The notes beneath the pieces were generated by a model. That model searched no databases and was not told the origin of the DNA. It saw nothing but the letters and a program-made list of their open reading frames with translations. From the NCBI GenBank assembly GCA_027186245.1, contig CP114500.1, positions 2,614,001 through 2,678,000 of the forward strand: a DNA stretch of 64,000 nt, written 5' to 3'. Of this stretch, positions 38,520 through 49,108 are shown in pieces. The translations under genes were made by a program, and so were the position numbers. This DNA is from Coriaria nepalensis (lineage: Eukaryota; Streptophyta; Magnoliopsida; Cucurbitales; Coriariaceae). The first letter of the stretch is position 1. Each line of letters begins with the position of its first letter.

Positions 38520-40980
38520 TTTACCAGAGTGAGCAGATAAATGTGTATAATATCTTTGATTGTTCTTTTGTGATTTTTCTTTTATTTGAAAGAGGGAGTG
38601 CATAATGTGGTGATTTTGATTATTATCGTGAGTAGATATGTAAGATGAGTTTTGCCTTGTAAATAAGTTGGTTAACGATACTGTTTATTCGTATAATTAA
38701 CTAGTTTTTTTAAATATTTGTGACGATGACCCTTGTTTTTATTGTTTTTTGTTTGCATTGTTTGGCTTCATTGATGTTTCCTGATCTTCTCACTTAGGTC
38801 GGGAGGTGTTATTTTTGTGTTTGTACTGGGGTCGTGATATTAAATCTTATATATGACGATGCCTTTCCTTTGTTTCAATCTTTCCTTTGTTTCAATCTTT
38901 TGGCTTCTATATGCATCTTAAACTTCCTTGTTAGTACATTAATTCATTCATCGGTAGCCAGCCACATAATGTCTGTAATGTTAATGACTACGTTTCTGTG
39001 TTTACTTTTAACATAACACAATTTTATTTATTAATTTTTAGCATAAAAATTTCTCGTATCAAGAATTTCTCTAAACATTATGATCTTCAACCCAAACATA
39101 AGCAAAAATGACAAACTCAGGTGGGGGGGAAAGTGCATTGCAAGACCGGCAACGGCTAATTTGTCGACAAATAATTGTTTGCACCGAATGTACGCCCACA
39201 ACGTCAATCCAGTCTTCACGAGTAAATGAACCCGGGACAAAAAAAAACCATTACTTCTGAGTTGGAAGAAATAATGACCAAAAAGTTACTGGATTTGGTG
39301 AGAGACGGAGAAGTTCAGTACAGTACTTAACTACTTATTACTTTTCTTGTGCACTAATTCTATAACTTATTTTATTTTTTCATTGTTTAAAATTCAATTA
39401 ATTTCTAGATGTGCATCATACTATCATAGTATATAGCTATGATTTTGGACTTTGAAATAATCGAAGAGAAATTCTTAAGAAAGTAAAATTTATATATTTT
39501 TTTATAATCTGATTAATAATATCTATAAACTTTTATAATAAAATCGCACTAAAATATGAATTTTCATTGGACGTAATGATAATGGAAAAAATCGCAATAA
39601 TTGAAAGCAATAAAAAATTATTTATTCTTTTTCCCTCATGATATATGAAAAATATTGTAATGTGTTGTTATTTATTTATTTTTTATCTCGTATTTTTTTT
39701 ACTTGACATGAAGTATTATTTATAAGTGACGGATGACTTAGACGGTAAAGAGATAAAATGATTCGAAATTTTTAGAAAAAAACCTCTTTGATTTGGATTT
39801 TCCAGTTTAATCATTAAAAAATCACCCCTTTTGGGATCATTTCCATGAATTAGTCAACCTCGGCTCTATATTTTGCATGTAGGCCCTTGAAATTGAAAAA
39901 AATCATATTAAAATAATCAAAGTCTTCTCCTATCTTGCAAGTCAATCCTTAACTATTACATATTAATCCTTAGACTTTGCAACAGTCTCTTTCACTTTTG
40001 CAGAAATACCATGAAAAAGCCTAAAAAAGGACCAAATAGTAAGGAATAGTCTCGAATACCATAGATAGGCCAAAATCAAACTATGCCCTATTTTTTAATT
40101 AGCCGGGATCAGCTGCTGACGTCCGATCGGTTGCTTGCACTTTTGGATACCTTGCGGTTGAGTGGTCATTCACGTGGGTTGGCTGACAGTGGCCGAGATG
40201 GCATCCCGCGTGGGTTGGCTACTAACGATCGGTTTTTAGTCGCTCAGTTTTACCTTATTCGAGTCTAAAATTTGGATTATCTGACTTTTTGATTTATTCT
40301 GTGATTCCTCGTTAAGATTCCCCTATCAACAAATCTTCTAATGACAAAATTCATATTTTGGTATCAACAGATTTGTGTTAATCAAACCCAAAAATGAGAT
40401 TATTTTTTCCAGTCCAAATAGAATAGAAACACAAAATAACAACAAATAACAATTTGAAATGATGATTCAACCTTTGAAAAAGGAAAGGCATGAACATGTA
40501 AATATAGAGCTTGATGCTCGAAGCCTACGTTGAAGATAGAAGAAAGACCTTAGAGAGAGAGTTTGCCCAAGAATGAACAAGACATGAATCAGAGTATAAA
40601 ATGGCGATGAAGAGTTTTCTAACATCATCTAATGAAGAAGAAAAATGCTATTTTTGCGCCAAGAAGGAAATTTAACTGTTGGTATGCATGAGTGTATTGG
40701 TAATTTCACCCTTTTGTTAGGTTTAAAAAATTGAAAGAAAATGAAATAAAAAGGAAATGGATTATAAGTGCTAAGAAACTTTTTTTTGGACCATTTGTTT
40801 GATACTTTTTTCACATGCTCCATTATAGCAAAGGAATCCTTTAAAACATTATACTCCAAAAAAAAAAATTGTTGAAAAAAAAACCTCCTAATTTGACTTT
40901 AATTGATTTTTGAAATTTTAAAAAAAAGTTTAAATACTTCGCTACCCTTAAGTTAATTAAAAAATAAAAACTCTCACCAT
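38520..40980. other. Intergenic DNA after the WD40 gene
   Basis: The 3' UTR of the WD40 gene probably ends by about 38700. A GC-richer patch at 40100-40265 repeats cgtgggttggct twice. No gene was recognised. Confidence 0.4.
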
Positions 40981-43975
40981 TCCTCTTTCCTCATTTTTCA
41001 CACAAATCACATTTATCTCTGGCTTCTTCTTCAATTAGTTCTGAATCTTCTTCATCTACTTCATCTTATTATCTTCATTTGGCTCCCAAAAAAGTAACCA
41101 TTAACTTCTTCAAAGCAAAATCAATCAGAGACGCATCAAGGGTCTAGTAAAGAATATGAATATTAAAGAGTTAAAAAAGTGGATGAAAGATGATTTACTG
41201 GAGAAAGCCATGAGGGATGACAAATGACATAAGTTAGCATCATAATCAATGCCTGAAACGAAACAATCCGCAAAACTTCGGAATATTTATTTTGTGTTCC
41301 CGATGCCTGATAGACCTTGAATGTAATTATCGAGTATCGAGATCATAGACTTGTAAGTCGTTGATTCCCGATACCCAATAGGCCCTAATTGTACCCGTTG
41401 GGCATTAAGCATTGAGGTTAGAGATTTGAAAGTTTTTGATCTCTCATCTCGATGGCTCAATAGGTACTTTCAAAACTCATTGAGTATCAAGATTAGGGAA
41501 TCAATACTCTCATTCCTGTTGAGAACTGTAAGTGACAATTATAGCTTTGATCCATTTGAGATCAAGGTGGTCATCAGAATGAATGAGAATACTACAGATT
41601 GTATATACCATTTATCAGGAATATCTAAACTTGCTAAAAGGAATTCTTAATTAATAAGTTATTTTTGGTTATAAATTATACATATCCAATAATAACATAG
41701 ATTTAACAAAATCATAATATTTGAAAATCCTCAAATATGTGTTGAACATAAACTCAGCTTTTAACTATTTGAATCTAAGTCTATGTCCTCATATTTTTAT
41801 GCTTGATGAAAGTTTTAAAGCCCATATCGAGATCGATATATAGTAACAAAAACTTATTTGTCTCAATTGATCTCTTCTTGATGCTTGATGAGGTTCTGAA
41901 AGTACCCCATCAAGCATCAAGATGATGAGATAAAGATTTAGATTTTTCTATAATCTAATCTCAATTGCTTGATGGAGATCTTATTTATCCTCCCATCGAG
42001 CATCGAGATAAGATTAACTTAGACAAATAAGTCTCTATGATTATATCTTGATGCTTGATAGGAGTTTTAGGGTAAAATGTTAAATATTTAAGATTAAAAG
42101 TTTGACCCTTATGATTAAATATTTAACCTTTAAGGTCAAAGATTCAACCTTTGATCTTAAAAATTTAATATTTTATCCTAAAAATTTGACATTTGATTAT
42201 AAATATTTAATTTTTGACCTTAAAGGTTAAACTGGTGATCATAAGCATTAAACTTTTTATCTTAAATGTTTAACTTTTCACCATAGAAGTTTGACCTTTA
42301 ATCAGAAATGTTAAACTTTTGATCTTGTAAGTTTAACATTTCACCTTAAATTTTTGACCTTTGATCATAAATACTTAACATGTGACCTTAAATTTTGATA
42401 TTTCACTTTAAATGTTTAACTTTTGATCTTAAATGTTAAACCTTTCACCTTAAATATTTAACATTTGAGCTTAAAGATTAAACTTTTGATCATAAAGGTC
42501 AAACTTTTGATCATAAAAATTAAATCTTTGATCATAAAGGTCAAACTTTTAATCTTAAATGTTTAATTTTTCACCTAAAGATTTGACCTTTAATCATAAA
42601 AATTAGATCTTTGATCTTAAATGTTTGACATTTCAATCTAAATATTTGACTTTTGATAAAAAAAAATGTTTACCATTAAACCATAAAAGTTAATCCTTTC
42701 ACCTTGAAGGTTTTACTTTTGATCATAAATGTTTATTTTTTGATAAACCTTTCATAAATGTTTATTTGACATTTAATCATAAGAGATAGACATTTGACCT
42801 TAATTAAGCTTTTGATCATAAAAGTTACACTTGATTATAAAGATAAATATAAACCTTTTATCTTAAACATTTAATATTTCATCCTAAAAATTTTATTTTT
42901 AATCAGAAAGGTTAGACTTTTGATCTTAAATGTTTAACTTTTCACCTGAAAGTTTGACTTTTAATCATAAAGGTTAGACCTTTGATCTAAAATGTTTAAA
43001 TTTTACTTAAAATATTTGACATTTGATTGTAAATGTTTAATCATTTGACTTTAAGGGTTAAATCTTTCACCCTTAAAGTCTTACTTTTGATAATAAATAT
43101 TTAAGGTTTGACTTTAAATGTTAGATTTTTTACCTTAAAAGTTAAATATTTTCTTTAATATTTAACATTTGATCTTAAATGTTAAACCTTTTATCATAAA
43201 GATTAAACATATTACCTTAAATATTTCACACTTGACCTTAAAGGGTATACCTTTGATTTTATTTTTTTAACCTTTGATCTTAAATGTTTAATATTTTACC
43301 CTAAGGGTTTTATCTTTAATCATAAAGATTACACATTTGATCTTAAATATTTGACTTTTCACCTAAATGTGTGACCTTTGATCATAAATATTTTACTTTT
43401 AATCACGAATGTTTAATATTTGATCTTAAATGTTTAATTTTTTACCCTAAAGGTTGATACTTTGATTTTGGAAGGCACTTTCAATATCCAAATAGTAGGA
43501 AAACTCATCATAAAATTAAGTAGCTCTATATATCATATGTAAGTAAGTTTGATTACATCATATTCTTAGTTGTATAAGAAGCAAAGAAAAATACCCATCG
43601 AGCCATCTAAATGAGAGGTCAATGCCTAGAGGGTATGTTCAGGGCTCATCGGGCATCGGGAACATATAACAAATATCTTGAAGTCTCTTAGATTGCTCCA
43701 TTTCAGCCATTGATTCGACACCAACTTGTGTTGCTTGTCGTCCTTCATCGCTTTCCCTAGTGGATCATCATTAATCATCTTCTTTAACTCCTCAATATCG
43801 ATTTTTTTGTTAGAACCATTGTTAAGTCTCTGATCGATTTTGTTTTAAAGAAGTTAATGAGTTACTATTGTGGGAGCCAGATGAAGTAGATGAAAAACAA
43901 GATGAAGAAGATGCATAATAAGTTGAAGAATAATCTAAAGATGAAGGCGATTTGTGTGAAAATGAAGGAGAGAGG
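40980..43975. mobile_element. Element with long inverted arms around a satellite core
   Basis: The left arm (40980-41323) aligns with the reverse complement of the right arm (43635-43975) in the same order: ttttcacacaaatc, cttcttcatct, catctacttcatct, ggctccca, aagtaacc/tagtaact, cattaacttctt, aatcagagac/gatcagagac, gaggagttaaa-like, ggaaagc, and tgttcccgatgcc. Between them lie repeated catcgagcatcgagat-like motifs and the 21-bp array. Long TIRs suggest a non-autonomous Mutator-like element, but no transposase is present. The outermost ends and any 8-10 bp target duplication could not be fixed. Similarity weakens beyond about 40900 and 44050. Confidence 0.6.
42065..43460. repeat. 21-bp degenerate minisatellite array, about 65 units
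   Basis: Units approximate aacttttgatcttaaatgttt with alternating variants (gatcataaaggtca, caccttaaatattt). In the 42360-42660 part the period is 21 bases in nearly every unit. The array is very AT-rich, lacks a long open frame in any direction and has many ttgatc/gatcaa palindromic cores. Confidence 0.85.
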
Positions 43976-43979
43976 GAAG

Positions 43980-44232
43980 GTGAGGGGAAGGAAGAAGATG
44001 AGAGGGTACAAAGTCGATTTGATGAAGAGTATTATAGTCATTTCAAGTTGTATAAATTTCTTAAAAATAAAAAATATATTAGACAGCCATTGTATCAATA
44101 AAAACTTTTTGTGAGCTAATGTTCGAAATTCTTTCTCTTTGGAAATCCAAATAGACTCTTAAAAATATTAGGAAAAAATTATATACAAAATAAATTTATA
44201 AAAATTGAACTAAATAAGAAATAAAAATATAA

Positions 44233-44279
<47 letters not shown>

Positions 44280-46260
44280 ATAACATTTTTATTCACGAAC
44301 GAGGTACATGTATTAATCTACTTTAATTAATCATCCTCCTGTCTTTGCATGTCAATCGATAATTACTAATTATATCCATATTACTTCCACTTCTACTCAA
44401 TAATTTGTATATTTTTTAAAGATTACTAAAATGACAAATACAAATATTCTTTAATCTTTTAGCTTAATTATAAACTTGAGCACATGATTAAACGTATACT
44501 TAACTCTCAATTAATTGACCGGATCGGGTTCTCTCCCAATCATGCCCCGAGATTTATTCCGGATTCTTCTACCTTTCTCCATTCGGTCAACTTACCTCTA
44601 CCAATCATCTTCTTCTGCAATTAATTTCATCGCCCGTCTTCTCAAATTCTCTTCCCACGCCACTCTCACAGCGCGTGTAAAATGCATCCTTTCAGAATCC
44701 AGCCACGTGGAAGATAGAAGAAACGTCGCGAACATCCTCGCGGAACCGAGCGTGGGTCCATGGTTAGAGGAGAGAGATTCTATTTCCTACAAAAAAAAAA
44801 AAAAGATTCTTAAGACACGCCCTTAGTTATCTGGCGCCGCATTATAAGAGGTTGTCCCACGCACGTGTTTTTATTCATTCAATTCAACGCCGAAACCCAA
44901 CTACGGTCAAACAGGTTTTCTGACCGAATTTTATTTAAATATATCTAATATTATTTATTATTAACGCAGGATTTAAAATTAAGTTATAAAAACTTAAAAG
45001 GTTTTATATAAATTATATATTTTTTGATTATTAAATTAAAATAAATCTAATTCAATAATTCCTAGTAGTAGATCAATCCCTATATCCTGGTCAAACTAAC
45101 TTAACTCTACTTTAAAGTTTGTTGGAGTAGATGTCTTGTGATTTCCGCGTGCCGTTTTTCTAAAATTTCACTCAATGATAAAGTCCACATTGGCATAGAA
45201 GCTCTGCCCTGCGGGCGTGTTCATCGTCTACTGATTTGTCAACGAAGTATCAGCCGTTAGTTAGTGATCCTACGGCTAATAAAGTAGCTGAATATAAATT
45301 TAGATAGATCAAAATTCTGATAATGTACGTTGATTAATGTATTTTGATTTGATCGTGGGGGGAGGAATGGGTGATTATTGAAGTGAAATTAAAGATTAAG
45401 CTAAGAATAATATTATTTTAGAGAATTATTATTATTTATATTTTATTTTATTTTAATTGTTAATTGTTTCATTATTCTATGATAAGAAGTTTATTTATAT
45501 TTTTTATGTAAAATGAATTCTTTACTCAAAAGATTTGTTTGATTTGTGTAGAAAGAAGAGTTTTTATTAAGTATATAATTTTTTTATTAAAAAAAATATA
45601 TATGATCGAAATATAATCAGTCATCTTCTATAAGGAAAATACATATATATTAATTTTTATTAAATCTATATGTAATTTTTATGGTAAATTTTGTAAACTT
45701 TTGCACATGACTACAACACTAATAAGAATTTTCAATATTATTTTGCATGTTAAATATAGAAATAAAATTAGATATAATTATGATAAATAAAATTATTAAT
45801 TTATCTTATTTTAATAATTTATAATAAGAATTTTGATCGCAATAATCCCGGTTTCATTATTTGATTTGTGGAAATTAGAATTGACATTTCTTACACCTTA
45901 CTCTCAATTAAGAAATCTCACTTACAAGTGACATAACTCTATTAATAGCAAAAATAGCCAAGTGTTACAAACCATGTAAGGTCAACAAACATGAAGACAG
46001 AGTAAAACTCTTAAGAGACAACCATAGTTACTACTCCTGATAACCATAGGACACGTGTCAGGAAACTCTGGAATAAAATCTAAACTCATGTGCTTGGTGT
46101 CAGGTTCCCATTGGTAGTAGAGCTTTCACTAAAAACCAGCCTAAATTACGTCGTGGAGAAAAAAAAAACATTTAGCTGGGATATTAGAGAGTGACGTGAT
46201 AATAACTTAATTAAGGCAAGTTAATCACGGATTAGCAAACTGTGTGATTAATGGGAATCC
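43980..46260. other. Intergenic DNA upstream of the AP2/ERF gene
   Basis: It contains a (ta)n microsatellite at 44236-44277 and a GC-richer stretch at 44515-44880 with ccacgtgg and gcacgtg motifs. The open frame in that stretch resembles no family. A gacacgtgtc palindrome near 46049 may belong to the AP2/ERF promoter. Confidence 0.4.
44236..44277. repeat. (TA)n microsatellite
   Basis: About 21 uninterrupted ta dinucleotides. Confidence 0.95.
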
Positions 46261-46269
46261 TGGACCCCT

Positions 46270-46765
46270 TTATAAAAAGGGAGAGCATCTGGCTTTAGAG
46301 AAGGCAGAGAGCAAACACAGTGAGGCTGAGCGATACGTTCACACTTCACATTCAAAAAAGAAAAAAAGTAGCAGTGATCGGATACATTTTGTATTCCTGC
46401 TCTCATCTTCTTCCTCCTTCTTCTCCCCCCTCTGTAATTCCCCGCTTCTCTGAATCCCATTCTGTTAATCATCTGTCTTTCAAAAATATTATCTTATTTT
46501 TGGGTTTGTTTTCATACAATGAGCAAAAGCCAGGTGCTTTCAGAAACGAGATCCAGTTTTCACTTTTAATTTATTTTCTGAGAAAATTTTAGTTTTTTTT
46601 TATTTTTATATAACTTGTTTTCGGTAGAGGTTGTCTATTATAAACCTCTCTGATAATTTTTTTAAATCAACACCCTGTTCTTTAATTTTTTTTTTGTAAG
46701 AATTGGGTTTTACTTTTCAGGAAAAAAAAATCTATATTTATTTTGCATATTTAATTTAACGATTG
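46270..46765 (+). promoter_or_regulatory. TATA box and long 5' leader of the AP2/ERF gene
   Basis: A tataaaaagg TATA box at 46271-46280 predicts transcription from about 46300, giving a leader of roughly 465 bases unless an intron is removed. A 16-codon upstream frame (46519-46569, MSKSQVLSETRSSFHF) lies in it and could reduce translation. Confidence 0.5.
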
Positions 46766-47803
46766 ATGGATTTACAGAATAGCAACATACTTGAATCAGG
46801 CGGAGCGTCGGCCGCGTTTGGTGGTGAGTTAATGGAAGCACTTGCGCCTTTTATGAAAAGTGCTTTTCCAACCTCATCTCTTCCTCCTTCCCCAGCCCCA
46901 TTTCCTTCTTACCTTCCTCCTTCGACTGCTTCTCTCTCCTTTCCTTCCGCCCAAACACAGCCCGCTTATTCTTACTCAGACGGTTGCTCCTCCTCTTCGT
47001 CGGCCCATTTATTTTCAGACGGATTCTCGGTCCAACAAAACCTTTTCGGTTTCGAGCAACCATCTGGGTCTGGTATTGAGCTTAACCACTTGATTCAAAC
47101 CCAAATACCATCCCAAATAGAATGGGCCCAGCCCAATCATCACCAACCGCTTCCAGAGTACCAGCCCAACACCCTCAGCTTCTTAGGCCCAACACCTGTT
47201 TTGATGAAGCAGTCGGGTTCTCCTCCGAAACCCGTTAAGCTTTACCGGGGGGTCCGGAAACGGCATTGGGGAAAATGGGTCGCCGAGATCCGACTTCCGA
47301 GGAACCGGAGCAGGCTCTGGCTCGGCACCTTCGACACGGCTGAAGAAGCCGCCTTTGCCTATGACAGGGCGGCTTATAAGCTGCGAGGCGATTCGGCTAG
47401 GCTCAATTTTCCTCATATCAAGGACCAAGTCTCCTCCTCCGAATTCGGCGGCCATTTCAAACAGCTGCATTCTTCTGTTGATGCGAAGCTTGAGGCCATT
47501 TGTGAAACCTTGGCGAAATCACAGAAACAGGGGAAGAAAAAAAAGGAGGAAACCAGGTCCGAGGGAAAGAAGTTGCGGAAGGCGGTGGTTGCAAGGGATG
47601 AGAAGCAGAAGGAGGTGGTAGTGAGGATGAAGGTTGATTATTTATCAAGTGATGGGTCTGGTGGGGCAATTTCTTCGCCATTGTCGGATCTTACTTTTCC
47701 TTCCGATCTGACAGAGACGACATGGGATCATCATCAATCTTCGGAGAATGTCACGTTGGAGAAATATCCGTCCGAGATTGATTGGGATTCTATATTTACT
47801 TAA
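46766..47803 (+). CDS. RAP2.4: AP2/ERF transcription factor, DREB A-6 (RAP2.4) type
   Basis: A single-exon frame of 345 residues starts at the ATG at 46766; the preceding in-frame TTG is not used. The N-terminal 150 residues are rich in Pro, Ser and Gln with an early [15 protein letters not shown] motif. The AP2 domain spans about residues 159-216 ([51 protein letters not shown]). The WVAEIRL signature keeps Val14 and has Leu at position 19, as in the A-6 group. A Lys-rich stretch ([18 protein letters not shown]) is a likely nuclear signal. The C-terminus ends [12 protein letters not shown], an acidic motif typical of RAP2.4 proteins. Family members bind GCC/DRE elements and act in light, drought and wound-induced dedifferentiation (WIND1). 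The symbol is by family and synteny, not by direct identity. Confidence 0.92.
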   Translation: MDLQNSNILESGGASAAFGGELMEALAPFMKSAFPTSSLPPSPAPFPSYLPPSTASLSFPSAQTQPAYSYSDGCSSSSSAHLFSDGFSVQQNLFGFEQPSGSGIELNHLIQTQIPSQIEWAQPNHHQPLPEYQPNTLSFLGPTPVLMKQSGSPPKPVKLYRGVRKRHWGKWVAEIRLPRNRSRLWLGTFDTAEEAAFAYDRAAYKLRGDSARLNFPHIKDQVSSSEFGGHFKQLHSSVDAKLEAICETLAKSQKQGKKKKEETRSEGKKLRKAVVARDEKQKEVVVRMKVDYLSSDGSGGAISSPLSDLTFPSDLTETTWDHHQSSENVTLEKYPSEIDWDSIFT

Positions 47804-47809
47804 AAATCG

Positions 47810-49105
47810 GTAACTTGGGGGTGGTTCTGCAATGAAATTTTTGTCAGTTGCAGAGCGAGCCAGTGTTTAGGGTTTATGTTAATATTTTGTAAACTCTCTA
47901 CCACGTACGGTTGTTAGCTGGATATTTTTTTCTCTTGCTATGCCGTGGGTGAAGCTGGTAATAATTATTAGTAGTTAAATAACTGTATAATTTATTCATT
48001 AAGAAATGTAATCTTTAGTTAATGGCCACTAAACATTTTCTATTCTATAAGATTAACCGTGAGAGAGAATGATCAAATAATAACCGTGAGGCTAGACCAT
48101 ATCCCTTTTTGACAGTCCGAGCCTCCTTCCTCCAACACGGACTGATCGGGCATCGGAGTCCGGAGACCTCTATCTACGTTTTAAATACTCCGAGCACGCG
48201 GCGTGGCTGTGGACTCCTCAGCCTCGGTCACATATCCCTTTGGGTATTATCATCTTCGATTGATAGAAAGATAGAGAGCAGCCCAAAGTAGGTATGGCCG
48301 AGGAAGACTGTAAGAAGAAGATCTTCTAACATGCAGTACGTCCAAGGTGGAGGGGGCATGGAATTAGAGATAAAAGGAAATAATTTTTCTGCGATCCTAA
48401 ACAGTACTTCTCTCCATACACAGTAACCTTTCTCGCATTCCTCTGTACTGTGTACATGTAAATGAATTAATTTTTCTTTGGATTACCTTTTTAAGCCGTA
48501 ATGCATATCGTGTAGGAGAGTTTGCATGCGCCAACTGAATTGGAAATAGAAAATCAAATGAGTGGTCCAATTGAAATTATCAAAACCTATCCAATGATTG
48601 TGTCCATTTATGTGTTTTTGTTAGTGACCTAGACCGAGATTAACATGCATTAAAGAAGATGAGAGCCAGAGGGTAGTGGAATAACGTTTTCAAAAAGAAT
48701 CAAAAGAGAACAAAATTACAAAAAAAAAATAAAAAAAATATCAAGATGTATAATTTATCTCGTTAAATTACCTGTTTATCTATCAACAAAAAACTATTTG
48801 TTTTGGTCCTTTTCCTTGAACTTTATAGGTGATATTCACGTAGGTATAGGAAAGCTACAGAACGCATAAAAAATCGTGTCTAGAAGCAGTTGTTGAGATG
48901 TTAATTTCGTGAGACTGCAATGCAAACTCAATTGTGTGAAAGACCATCTTGAAGCTTTAACGTGTGAAATCAAAAGCAACCTTTCCAACTATCTGTCTAA
49001 ATTAACAACAGATTCTCTTCTTCATCACATCATTCCCTTGAGAAATCATATTACTGCCGTCAAGCGCAAACCCATAGAACATCATCAAGGGGAAACAGTA
49101 TACCA
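47810..49105. other. Intergenic DNA between convergent genes
   Basis: It holds the AP2/ERF 3' UTR to roughly 48060, a Gypsy LTR fragment (48095-48300) and AT-rich DNA. The frame at 48909-49154 overlaps the end of the ERV gene on the other strand and is not supported. Confidence 0.4.
48095..48300 (+). mobile_element. Gypsy-type LTR fragment
   Basis: The GC-richer stretch with actgatcgggcatcggagtc, aatactccgagcacgcggcg and tcctcagcctcggtcac resembles the conserved U5-side segment of plant Gypsy LTRs (the 'gagcgtcggag' motif). No matching second LTR or coding part is nearby. Boundaries are approximate. Confidence 0.5.
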
Positions 49106-49108
49106 AAA

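Noticed and set aside
42065..43460. CRISPR-like regular repeats
   Set aside because: Units are contiguous and diverged without unique spacers, and this is a plant genome; it is a minisatellite.
44515..44826. 103-residue frame in a GC-richer patch
   Set aside because: No recognised domain and a poly-lysine end from a poly-A tract. Kept only as a possible regulatory block.
47183..47681. Antisense frames across the AP2/ERF gene
   Set aside because: They are caused by the codon bias of the coding strand; the AP2 domain on the plus strand is unmistakable.
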